Assembly: GCF_047511655.1 (NCBI RefSeq)
Contig: NC_133395.1
Location: forward strand, 73,379,910 to 73,443,909
Source of the DNA: Castor canadensis
Taxonomy: Eukaryota > Chordata > Mammalia > Rodentia > Castoridae
DNA length: 64,000 nucleotides
Reading direction: 5' to 3'
The notes beneath the pieces were generated by a model that was not told where the DNA came from, did no database searches, and worked only from the letters and a program-made list of their open reading frames with translations. Both the position numbers and the translations under genes were made by a program. This document shows, piece after piece, positions 1 to 9,548 of the stretch; the first letter of the stretch is position 1, and every line of letters begins with the position of its first letter.

Positions 1-1010
1 AGCTATAAAGGCCCTCTGACTGTGGCACTCTCCAGTGTCATCCAAAGGCTGGAGATGCAACTTCCTGACCTGCCCTGAGGCTCCAAAGATAGCTAAGTCT
101 CGGACCCCTGCAGCCATGTCCATGGCAAACAATCAGATCTCTTATGCTTCCTTCATGGTTTCCGTGGCCCAAGAGTGGAGGTCACTCCTTGCTTCCAGTG
201 CTCCAGTACTGCCCTTGGGCAGGATCGACCTGGACAGTAGTGGTGACCAATAATCCCTCATGTGTTGATACTGAGAAACTCTATTTTCCCCCAATCCTCA
301 GCCTCTCCTTCCCCTTCCCAGGTAGTTCTGCATGAGTGTCCCCTCCCCTCTTTGCTCTAAACAGCAGTGGGCTTCCTTCTTCAGGGAGTTTGGGAAAAAT
401 CCCTGCAGGCACCAGAAAGTGCAAGTCTCTAACTAAGGCTTAACTGTCTTTGTCAAGCACCAGGTTAAACAGGTTCCGCAGCCTGCCCTTAGGAAAAGAA
501 AAAAACAGCTAAAAGGCAGAGACCACACAGTCTTCTCCATTTTTGCCCCTTACCACAGCAAAAACCTTCAGATACTCTCTCTCTTTTCATAAAAAAGCAT
601 GTATGCCTCACAGGATATATATAGGGGAACAGAAGTCTACTTCATCAGGAGTCCCCATCCATGCCTCTGCAGGGTCCTCCCTCTGGTCATGCAGGCCCTC
701 CTGGTTACTTTGATAGAGTTATTTTTAAATTACACGCCCTCAGCTGGTAGAGGAGAACCAGGTACCTGGGTCACAGGGCAAACAGGCATGTCAAAATAGG
801 TAAGAGATTGGTTAGAGGTCATTTTGGTGGGGTAGCGGCACCCAGAATACCTAAAAATCTTCCATGACCTTAGCCACAGGTGGCAGTGGCAGGAGAGCAA
901 GGGAGAGAGGGATGCTCTCTCCCACTAGAGTTTCTCCTCATCTGGGGACACCTAGGTAAAAGGAGAAACCTCTGTTAAGGTGACCAATTTTCCCTTGTTT
1001 CCCTTTTTAA
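1..1010. other. Unassigned left flank / possible provirus A leader
   Basis: No gene is recognised. The short open frames here have no family resemblance I can name. The stretch just before 1011 probably belongs to the untranslated leader of provirus A, but I found no copy of A's 3' LTR (its TATA and AATAAA context at 8839-8940), so the 5' LTR is missing, lost or outside the window. Confidence 0.4.
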
Positions 1011-2530
1011 ATGAGGAATCAAGCCTCAAGGATCCAGGAAGGATCCCCCCTTGCCTACTTATTAAAACATTGGAAAGATCTTGATCCAGGAAGTCTTCAG
1101 GAAAAGTGACTCAAGTTTTACTGCACCCAGGTTTGGCCACGGTATCTTCTGGGAGATGAGGAAAGATGGCCAGAAGGAGGGAGCATTAATTATAATACCA
1201 TTCTTCAATTAGATATGTTCTGTAAAAAGGAGGGAAAGTGGACTGAAGTTCCATATGTTCAACTGTTCTTTTTCCTAAGAGACCACCCAGAATGGCTGAG
1301 CAAATGCAGGCTAGATACGCAGACCATGGTGACCCTTTGCAAAAAGCCCCCAAAATCCCTCGAACCAAAGAATCCATCTGATACTCCATCAGCTCCCCAG
1401 CTCCCCCCCTTACCCAGCTGCCTCACAAACTAGACACTGTCCCACAGGACTCTACCCCTCCAGTTAATTCCTGGAGAGGGGATAGGGTTCACGTTCCTTT
1501 TAGAGTGAGTGAACTTAAAGAGATTAAAAAGGATTTAGGAAATTACACAGAAAACCCACATCAGTACATCCAGGCATTTAGAGAAGTCAGCCAAAACTTT
1601 GAACTGAACTGGAAAGATGTAATGCTATTGCTATTACAGACCCTTACTGCTCTGGAGAAATAGCAGGTACTAGATCAGGCAGTCACAGCTGGAGACAATT
1701 ATCACTTAGATAAATGTGCCCCTACAGGCCTAGTTCAGACTGGGCCCTCACAGGAGGAGAGGAAGGGAGAAGAAAGACAAAGATACAGGATACCTAAAAG
1801 GGAACCCTGATTCCCAATTCCAACAGGAGATCAGGCAGTACCTAGGTATGACTCTAAGTGGGACCCTAAAAATGACAAGGATGAATGGAGCCATAACCAT
1901 TCCATCCACTGTGTTCTTGTGGGTCTACAGAGAGCCAAAGTAAAACCTCTTAATTTCTCCCAAGTCATGGCTGTACAGAAAGGATCCTTAGAGACCCCAG
2001 TAGCTTTCTTACAGAAACTTAAGGATGCTTTACAAAAGCATACCAATATTGTACCAGAGTCACAGGAAGAAGAAATCATCCTAAAAGATAAATTTCTAAC
2101 ACAGTCAGAACCAGATATCCATAAAAAGCTTCAAAAACTGGTAGCTGAAGGGAGAAGTGATCTAGACCAATTGGTCCATGTTGCCATGTCTGTATACTAT
2201 AATAGGGACTTAGAAAAAGAAAAGAAGGACCTGGAAAAGGAAAAAAGAAAGGATAAACAGCAGGAGGCTCTGATTGCAGCGCTCACAGAGGCTCCCCCGG
2301 GGCAAAGTCCAAACCCGAGGACATGCTTTCAATGTGGACAGGTAGGCCATTTTAGGAGGGAGTGCCCCCAGAGAAAGCTACCTCTGAGACCCTGCCCCAT
2401 TTTTTGGGAAAACCATTGGATGGCACACTGTCTCAGGAGAAATGAGGTCAGAGCCTCCCACCCAATGATGGGTCCCGGGGACTCCTATCCAGGCTCTCTA
2501 AGGACTGAAAAAAATTGTACTATATTATAC
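1011..2530 (+). pseudogene. Provirus A gag, degenerate
   Basis: Gag builds the retroviral particle (matrix, capsid, nucleocapsid). An ATG at 1011 opens a matrix-like frame with the run LAYLLKHWKDLDP, broken by a TGA near 1107 and resuming in the same frame at 1215. A capsid-like region follows from about 1490 (VSELKEIKKDLGNY) with an in-frame stop near 1660. The longest open piece (1919-2533) covers the capsid end, a charged E/K-rich helix (about 2205-2265) and one intact CX2CX4HX4C zinc knuckle at 2324-2365 (CFQCGQVGHFRREC). This layout is typical of class I gag. It cannot encode a full protein. Confidence 0.8.
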
Positions 2531-2946
2531 TAGTATCAAAAAGGCACAAGGTCAGCCTCCTTATCGATATTGGAGCCAGCATCTCAGCTATTCCTTTCTC
2601 TCCCAGACCCAGGTCCTCCAAGAAAATTACTGTTTGGGACATATCAGGCCAGCCCCTATCACATTTCACTCAACCTTTAGCCTGCTCCTGGGAAGATTTC
2701 CATTTCTGTCACTCTTTTTTAATTATCCTAGAAACCCCTACTCCTCTGCAAGGGTGAGACCTTCTATCTAAATTGGGGGTACAGCTCCTTTTACCCCCAG
2801 GAGTGTACTTTTGCTTGACCCTAATAGAGGAACAAGTAGACCCCACAGTGTGGACAGATGGACATATTGTGGGACAGGCACAAACAGCAGTCACAGTCCT
2901 AATTCATCTCAAGGACCTCTCCAGGTTTCCCCATCAAAAACAATAT
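2531..2946 (+). pseudogene. Provirus A protease, degenerate and cut by provirus B
   Basis: The retroviral aspartic protease cleaves Gag-Pol. The active-site region reads LLIDIGASISAI at about 2557-2592: the catalytic Asp is kept, but the usual Thr of DTG is Ile. The frame carries a stop near 2758 (before 2773) and then runs to codon TAT at 2944-2946, where provirus B's LTR begins. The downstream continuation of this frame is at 6399. Assignment rests on the DxGA motif, the position after the Gag zinc knuckle and the following pol. Confidence 0.75.
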
Positions 2947-3586
2947 TGTGGTGAACACACATAAGATTGCTGTAGTATTGATTAACTGTATTGTATTAAA
3001 GTATGGAAAATTGTTGTAATAAGAATTAGTAGCTAGTGTGCGTTAGGACTAAGAAACCAAGCCAGAGAATGACAGGCTGATATGCAAATAAGCCAACCCC
3101 AAGGTGGCCAGCTCGATATGCAAATAAGCCAACCCTAAGGTGGTGAGGTCAATAACACCAACTATGAGGTCACCACCAAGCATAAAAACCCAAGCCTCAC
3201 TACCACTCATTGCTCACCTCCCAAACGTTGAAGACTGCACTGTCAGAGCCCATCCCAAAGCTCTGACGTAGAGGCAGCTGCCACTTGAGAGCACTGCCCA
3301 TTCTCCTGATGACTGGGTTGCCAGTGAACAGCAAGAATGGACCTGCAACTAAGATTGGCTGTAAGGATTCCCTGGAGCTCAACTGGACTCCCCTTATTGG
3401 CTAAGAAAACGTTGCACAGTGAGTGAGGCTTGGGAAAGGCCTGAATAAGTTCCTGGCTGGCTGGACAGGACGTTAGGATCTGTTTGAGAGTGCCGTGTGG
3501 ATTTGTTTGAATAAAATCTTATTCTCTGAAGTAAGAGTTTCCTGAGTACTGCTTACCCATACTCTGAACCATAAGTGCTCGCAACA
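2947..3586 (+). repeat. Provirus B 5' LTR (640 bp)
   Basis: Starts TGTGGTGAAC, ends CTCGCAACA, followed two bases later by a primer-binding site. It contains a TATA-like CATAAAAAC near 3180, a polyadenylation signal AATAAA at 3510-3515 and, upstream, a tandem 36-bp repeat with two octamer motifs. U3-R-U5 order is therefore clear. No second copy of this LTR is seen in the window. Confidence 0.85.
3079..3150 (+). promoter_or_regulatory. Tandem 36-bp enhancer-like repeat with two ATGCAAAT octamers
   Basis: Two near-identical 36-bp units (3079-3114, 3115-3150), each containing the octamer ATGCAAAT (3082-3089, 3118-3125), the classical POU/Oct factor site. They lie about 60 to 100 bases upstream of the LTR TATA-like box, where U3 enhancers sit. 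Activity is inferred, not shown. Confidence 0.65.
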
Positions 3587-3588
3587 GT

Positions 3589-3606
3589 TGGCATAGTCGA
3601 CAGGGT
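3589..3606 (+). other. Provirus B primer-binding site, best match tRNA-Ser
   Basis: TGGCATAGTCGACAGGGT lies two bases after the LTR end. It matches the complement of the 3' end of mammalian tRNA-Ser(AGA/TGA) at 15 of 18 positions, as I recall that tRNA; all three mismatches are transitions. Other common retroviral primers (Pro, Lys, Leu, His, Phe) fit much worse. Confidence 0.75.
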
Positions 3607-4163
3607 CTTGCGAAGGGGATTAAGTTGGTGGCTTTTTAGCTTTTTATAAGCCTAGCATGAGAAAGGGCAATCTGGACACAGATCTTGGTCTGATTGAGGC
3701 ATTGGAGGCACTAAAGCAAAGGAACAAGGGAGGGTGCAGTGAGCAGAAACCTTGACCAACCATCTGTACAACGCCAACCCAGCTTCAGTTGGGGAAGAGC
3801 TGGTAGCTTGGGTATGGGTCCTTCTCTCCTGCCTACCTAGGCTCACCACCCAGATGAAGCCAACCCAGCCTTGGTTGGGGAAGAGCACGTAACTTGGGTG
3901 AAGGCCACCCCTTGCTCTGGAGCAAAGGGAGCCCCCAACACTGAGATTCTCTCAGAGGGATTTTAGGACTTACCCCCGATAAGGAACACCAAGCGGCTAT
4001 GAAACATTGGATAGCTAAATGATTATACAGAATTGGAGACTCGCTATTAGACAAACAAATTTGGGAACTGAACGCAGCCAGATCCATTCATTGGTACCTA
4101 ATGAAGGTGCTCATTAAGAGACTATATACCCTAGCCACCTGGTGGGAGCCTGAAGCCTAGGTC
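3607..4163 (+). other. Provirus B untranslated leader
   Basis: No reading frame is convincing. Two related segments start GCCAACCCAG at 3773 and 3859 (period 86) and share about 50 bases with the phrase TTGGGGAAGAGC, an internal tandem duplication within the leader. Confidence 0.55.
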
Positions 4164-5505
4164 ATGGCGACTGCCGGGAGTAAAGTATGGGAGAAGCTGA
4201 GAAGGAAATGGGATAAAAACAAGACAAGGGTAGAAATAGAGCCAGGATCCCCTTGGAAGGAGATAGAGATGCTAACACAAGAAAAATTTAAAGATTACCC
4301 TAAGGGGACAGATAGAACTCTTCCCCTTACAGACCCATACACTGTAAACCCCGCAGTGAGAGGGGCCCAAAAGGAAGAAATACCAGCCATATTGTGCATA
4401 ATAATAGATGACATAGATATTGACCAAAGAAGGGGAAAACAACTGGTCAATAAGGTCCTAGGCAAGAATAACCCCTTCATTGAGGCATGCCCCACAACAA
4501 CTCGAAAGGTGACTTACACCCCTGTAAAAGGACGTGAGGAGTCAGGAGAGGAGACCACCATAATAGAAAAGAGATCTCTGACAAGAACTGAGTTGCAACA
4601 ATATAGAACAGAATTTGCCCAGAGAGGAGAGAAGGATGTAACCTACCTAAGAGAGAATATGGTCCAATGGAGCCGATACAGTAGAACTATCGGTGGCTGA
4701 AATGAGACAGCTGGCAGGTATGATAGAAAACCCCCACATACACGAGGGACTACTGATGGCTCTGGAAGTGTGCCCAGAGGCCACCAGGACCTTGTTTGCC
4801 TGGATAACAGAGGCATGGAGGAATACAGTACCAGACATGAATCTGTCCTCAGTAGAGGCAGAGGCAGTTCAGTGGAGGAATTTAGATGAGGCCATAAAAC
4901 TGGTAAGGAAGGTAGGGATTTTATATAAAGTTTACCACTCCGAAATTAGGACACCATTGGGGGCGCCAGTCTCGAGAGACATGAAAAAAATAATTATAAA
5001 TGGAGCTCCAGCACATTTTAAAATGACCTTAACAACAGCCTTAGCACAGGCAGAAACTTTACAGGAAATCACAGACTTTATTAAGGAAGTGAGAAACTTA
5101 GAAAAATGCAAGGTACTGTCCTTCCCAGTAGAGAGGAAAAGAGAAGCTAAATGGCCACCAAAACAGCTTACCACCTTTATAACTGAAGCACCAACGTGCT
5201 TCAGGTGTGGTAGGCCTGGAAGGGAATGTCGCTGCAGGCAGAGACAGAATTTCCCAACAAGAACCCAACCACAAGGTACATATAGATACCCACTTCCAAA
5301 ACACAGGGGAAGCCCCTACAGGGCCAAACACAACAAAGAAGGCCAGGATGGAACAGAAGAGGACAATGATGAGGAATATCAAACCATTTGGGAACCCAAA
5401 CATGAGCAGAGGCCCAAGGCTGGAAACACACTCATGGGGACAAAAGTCATGGAGCCGACCAGCACAGAGACAACAGACTTCAGGCCCTACATCCAACTAC
5501 CAGCA
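4164..5505 (+). pseudogene. Provirus B gag, frameshifted
   Basis: Two overlapping open pieces in different frames (4164-4700 and 4693-5622) read as one gag interrupted by a frameshift near 4680. The first piece starts MATAGSKVWEKLRRKW (matrix-like, possible myristoylation context lost). The second has a helical capsid-like region (about 4700-5150) and a partial zinc knuckle CFRCGRPGRECRC at about 5197-5236, where the expected His is Arg and the spacing is short. This gag does not resemble provirus A's. Not functional. Confidence 0.7.
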
Positions 5506-5748
5506 CTTGTCAACAGCCAGACCCACTTCCTAACATTTTTAATTGATACAGGAAGTGAAGTCACAATTACACATCAGTGCCTTGCCCCAAACAACAGGAT
5601 CCTATACAGATACAGGGAGTAAATGCCGTAAATATTGCTGTAGATGCCCACTAAGAATATTAGTGTATGATAGAGAGCCTATAGAAACAAATGCAGTCTT
5701 TATGTCTGCTCCAACAGGCTTACTAGGAATGGATATTATTCCATAAAT
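5506..5748 (+). pseudogene. Provirus B protease, frameshifted
   Basis: The protease active site is seen as FLIDTGSEVTITH at about 5538-5575, with the catalytic DTG intact, in frame with gag to the stop at 5620-5622. The C-terminal half, with the flap-following motif GLLGMDII, continues in another frame to the stop at 5743-5745. A frameshift between them inactivates the enzyme. Confidence 0.75.
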
Positions 5749-6393
5749 ATTTGGTACATGGCTACCTTTAAAGGAAAACAAAATGTTGCAAGTAAATCTG
5801 GCAGAGGTAAAAATAGAACCAATAATACTGCTGGAAATATAAACTTCCTTCACTAAACAATATCCGTTGAAGGGAGGACATGATGAAGTGACAGCATGCA
5901 TAAATAACCCTGATAGACGAAGGAGTCATTGAAAGGACACAGTCCTTTAATTTTAACAGCCCAGCCTGGCCGGTTAAGAAACTGAATGGTACCTATAGAT
6001 TCACTGTGGACTTTAGAAAAATTAATGAGCTTTCACCTGCAAGGCCTGGTAATTTACCAGATGTACAAGACTTATTTTATAGAATATAAAAAGGAGCATA
6101 CACATGGTTTGCATCAGTGGACTTATCTAATATGTTCTTTGCCCTACCATTGCATCCTAAATCTAGAGAAATGACCACCTTTACCTGGAATAACAAACAA
6201 TATCAATTTAAAAGATTACCCCATCATAGCACATGTGACATTACAATGGTCACTAGACAAATTGAAAATCCCAGATGAATGCTAAGTACTGTCATATGTA
6301 GATGATATAATTATAGCTGGAAAGAGCAAAGAAAAGGTATCAAAATTACTAGAGGAGAAAGTGGAGATATTAAGGAAAGATGGATGGATGACA
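5749..6393 (+). pseudogene. Provirus B reverse transcriptase, N-terminal part only
   Basis: RT fingers/palm motifs can be read across frames: VDFRKINELSP (about 6000-6040), SVDLSNMFFALPLHP (about 6115-6160) and the polymerase active site SYVDDIIIAG at 6292-6321, where YVDD (6295-6306) is intact. Stops lie between them. The gene ends abruptly about 29 codons after YVDD, at the junction with provirus A. Thumb, RNase H and integrase are gone. Confidence 0.8.
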
Positions 6394-8035
6394 AATATCC
6401 TTTAAAGTCAGAAGTTAAAGAGGGGTTAATTCCCATAATCAAAGACTTAAAGAGACAGGGACTGCTAATAGAATGCTCCAGCCCATATAATACTTTTATT
6501 CTCAGAGTCAGAAAGGGATCTAACAAATGGAAGCTAGCCCAGGATCTCCACCTGATCAATGAGGCAGTAGTGCCTCTCCACCCGGTAGTTCCAAATCCCC
6601 ATACACTTTTAGCTCAAATACCTCCAGGTACTGTTTACTACTCTGTCCTGGACTTAAAGGATGCCTTCTTTTGCATTCCCTTACATCCTAAAAATCAACC
6701 TATCTTTGCCTTTGAGGACCCCACAAGAAAGTCTGGACAGGTGACCTGGACTGTCCTCCCCCAGGGAATCAGAGACAGCCCCCACCTCTTTGGGTTAGCT
6801 CTAACCCAAGACTTGACAGTGGCAATATCCACAAGCTACTCTGCTACAATATGTAAATGACTTCCTGCTCTGTGGACCAATTGAGCCTGTCATTTCACAA
6901 GCCACTGAATCCTTACTAAACTTCTTAGCAGACAGAGCATATAAAATCTCTAAAGAAAAAGCCCAATTGTGTCAGTCTAGGGTTACATATTTAGGTCTTG
7001 TTCTGGAGAAAGAAATGAGGGCTCTAGGAGAAGATAAAATCTGTCCAATCCTGATGTTTTCTCTACCTAACTCTAAAGCAATTCAGGGCCTTTTAGAGGG
7101 TCACAGGATACTGTAGAATTTGGATCCTGGGATAAGCAGATCTAGCCAGGCCCTTATATAAAATTCTTAAGGAAGCAAAGAAGGATACCCAGCCCTTTAT
7201 TGAATGGGATGACCAGTTGGAAAATGCATTCCACCTGTTTTAAAAGGCCCTTATGACAGTCCAACACTGGGTCTCCCAGTACAGGACAAGTTTCAATTAT
7301 ACGTCTATGAAAAGGGAGGACTGGCCTTGGGCGTGGTGACTCAGCTCCAGGGCATCACTTCCCAGCCAGTAGGCTACTTAAGCAAAGAGTTAGATCAGGT
7401 AGCCAAGGGATGGCCAAGCTGTCTTAGAGCAGTGGCTGCAGTAAGCCTTCTAGTGCCTGAAGCTTGAAAACTTATCCTAAACTGCCCCCTAACAGCTTAT
7501 ACACCACATGACTTAGGGAGAATTTTTAATTCAAAAGGAGAACTTTGGCTATCTGACAGCCATCTACTTAAATACCAGGCCCAGCCTCTGGGAGGGACAG
7601 AAATAACATTAAGGACCTGTCAGAGCCTAAATCCTGCATCCCTTCTACCAGAGGCAGAGGGAAGTCCTGAACATTCATGTGAGGAGGTACTTATGGAAAA
7701 CTATGCTGCCCAACCTGACTTAACTGAACGGCCCTTAAAAAGCCCCAATCTAGAATTATACACTGACGGCAGTTCCTTTGTCAAAAATGGTGTCAGACAT
7801 GCAGGATTTGCAGTTGTAAAAGAATTTGGCATCCTCAAATCAGTCCTCTTCCTCCTAATACAAGTGCTCAGTTGACAGAATTCATGGTCCTAGAAGAAGC
7901 CCTAAGATTGTCAAAATAACAGAGAGTCAACATCTTTACAGATTCTAAGTATGCCTTCCTGATCCTGCATGTTCATGTAGCTATCTGTAAGGAAAGGGGA
8001 AAGCTAACTACAACAGGAACAACTGTTCCTGCAAT
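6394..8035 (+). pseudogene. Provirus A reverse transcriptase and RNase H
   Basis: Resumes the pol frame interrupted at 2946. RT motifs: LDLKDAFFCIPLHP (about 6650-6690), TWTVLPQGIRDSPHLF (about 6745-6795) and the active site, which here reads YVND (6850-6861), with the first catalytic Asp of YVDD changed to Asn. The open piece 6384-6860 ends by frameshift just there. Connection-domain sequence (LALGVVTQLQG, about 7322) and RNase H motifs (YTDGSS near 7758, FTDSKYAF near 7935) follow, with several stops. RNase H breaks off near 8020 and TM envelope follows directly; integrase is deleted. Confidence 0.85.
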
Positions 8036-8584
8036 TAGAGGTTGCTCTAATATTTTTAGGGCTAACAGCATTAATTGCAGCCCTAGCTAGAATAAGCTAT
8101 GGGGTGGTTGCCAATCATGTAACTGCAAAAAAACCTAACCAAAGTAGTAGAGGGCACCTTAGACTAGGTAGGCCTTGCCATTAAGGACATGCAAAAGTCT
8201 TTGTCGTCCCTTGCCTGGCCTTAGATTTTCTTCTGGCTAAACAAGGCGGGGTATGTGCCATCACCAATACCTCCTGTTGCACATATATAAACACTTCAGG
8301 CATTGTAGAGGAACGTGCAGACTACATTAACAGGCTGAGTGGCTCTGGGAGCAATCTCATGAAACTCAGGTTTCTACACAGGTATGGGACCAAATAAAAT
8401 CCTGGCTCCCCTCCAGGACTTCATTCCTATCCTTTTTGGGGCCTATAGATGCCATTATTCTCTTGCTTGTGTTTGGGCCTTGCATTTTAAAACTTGTCAA
8501 GTTTGTTTCTTCTCGCCTAAAATCCATCAAACTACAAATGCCTCTGGTGGAGATGAAAATGACCTACTAGTGCAGTCCCCTTAA
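8036..8584 (+). pseudogene. Provirus A transmembrane envelope (TM) remnant
   Basis: The plus-strand frame after about 8036 has a hydrophobic stretch (ALIFLGLTALIAALARI) like a fusion-peptide region, a helical segment, and the TM motif CX6CC (CAITNTSCC, near 8251-8277) that ties TM to SU in gamma-type envelopes. One stop interrupts the helix. The surface subunit is absent. The hydrophobic anchor region (about 8400-8520) is only partly recognisable. Confidence 0.75.
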
Positions 8585-8634
8585 CAGCTCCTCTCCTGGT
8601 CAGTCCTGATGCTGCGGGCCCCTTCATCGCCCCC

Positions 8635-9010
8635 TGTCAGCAGGAAGCAGTTACTGAACAGACTTCATCATCCCTATTCCTAACAGTAATTAGGGCAACC
8701 ACTGAGAGGGAGGATCGAAGGACGGACTGGAGGAGGTCCCAAAAGGTGATAAGTGGTCAAGGAGACACCTCTCCTTCCCAGGAAACTTCTGTCTGCACCT
8801 GAGAGACATCTCTGCCCTCAGGCAATACTCAAAAAGGCTATAAAAACCCTATCCCCAATCCGACCCACAGGACCACTGGTTTCCAGGTCCACTGCATTCC
8901 CCACCATGCAGTCTTTCTCGTCTCTTCTCTACAAATAAAATCTTTCCAACTTCTGTTGCTGGAGTCCACCTGTGTTTTCATTCTCAGAGCGGGCTCAAGA
9001 ACCCTGAGCA
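8635..9010 (+). repeat. Provirus A 3' LTR (limits approximate)
   Basis: Begins TGTCAGCAGG after the TM remnant. It has a TATA-like CTATAAAAACC near 8838 and AATAAA at 8935-8940, and a plausible end ...CTGAGCA at 9010 (9040 is an alternative). No polypurine tract as clear as provirus C's precedes it, so the start is uncertain. Confidence 0.6.
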
Positions 9011-9108
9011 CCTGAAATTCCTGTGTGTGTCATCTGTGCATCAAAACCAAGGTCCTATTGGACCTCAACCAGCCTGGCCTTCTTTGTGGGGTCTAAGAAA
9101 CCAGAAAG

Positions 9109-9548
9109 TCAGAAGATGAAACAAAGAAGAGGGCAGAGTAAGTGCTTTAAATGTGGGGAAACTGGACACTTAAGAGAAAATGTCCAGAATGGGAAAGAGA
9201 GTGTAGGAAACTTAATGACCTTTGATGAAGAATAGGGGTCAGGGGCACTTTTACCTTGAAGGGTCCCACTCAGAGCCCTTGATAAATTTAGAAATGGGAT
9301 CACAACGTGAAGTTGTCACCTTCCTGATTGACTCATGTGCTTCCAGATCCTCCCTCTGTCTTCGGCCCACGGGCTTAATCTATTCCCCAGAGAGGATGCT
9401 AATTTTTGGGGTAAAGGAAGAAAGCTTTCCAGTTAAAATTTTACAAGAAGCAGATGTTTATTTCTAAGACAGGACCACTAAAATACAATTTCTCCTAGTC
9501 CCTGAGGCAGGTACCAACCTATTTGGAAGAGATCTAATGACCCAATTA
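9109..9548 (+). pseudogene. Provirus C nucleocapsid tail and protease
   Basis: A basic lead (MKQRRGQSK) precedes a zinc knuckle CFKCGETGH whose last Cys is lost to a small frameshift near 9178; the Cys is still encoded two bases out of frame. The protease follows with FLIDSCAS at about 9321-9345, where DTGA has become DSCA, which should destroy activity, and later PEAGTNLFGRDLMTQL (about 9499-9546), the protease C-terminal motif. A stop lies near 9466. Confidence 0.8.

Larger units (their letters stand above)
2947..6393 (+). mobile_element. Provirus B, tRNA-Ser-primed endogenous retrovirus, 3'-truncated, nested in provirus A
   Basis: It begins with TGTGG at 2947 (LTR start) and ends with ...GACA at 6393. 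AATAT occurs immediately outside both ends (2942-2946 and 6394-6398), as a 5-bp target-site duplication. Contents in order: LTR, primer-binding site, leader, gag, protease, and RT up to just past the YVDD motif. The rest of RT, RNase H, integrase, env and the 3' LTR are absent. A Ser primer site with a 5-bp duplication suggests a class III (ERV-L/HERV-S-like) element; that class is inferred. Confidence 0.8.
1011..9010 (+). mobile_element. Provirus A, class I (gamma-like) endogenous retrovirus, interrupted by provirus B
   Basis: Gag, protease, RT, RNase H and TM-envelope remnants lie in retroviral order on the plus strand and end in an LTR-like segment with TATA and AATAAA. Bases 2947-6393 are a later insertion of provirus B; the reading frame leaving at 2946 resumes at 6399. 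The integrase and surface envelope are missing between RNase H and TM (near 8020-8040). Many stops and shifts make it non-functional. The 5' LTR is not visible. Confidence 0.8.
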
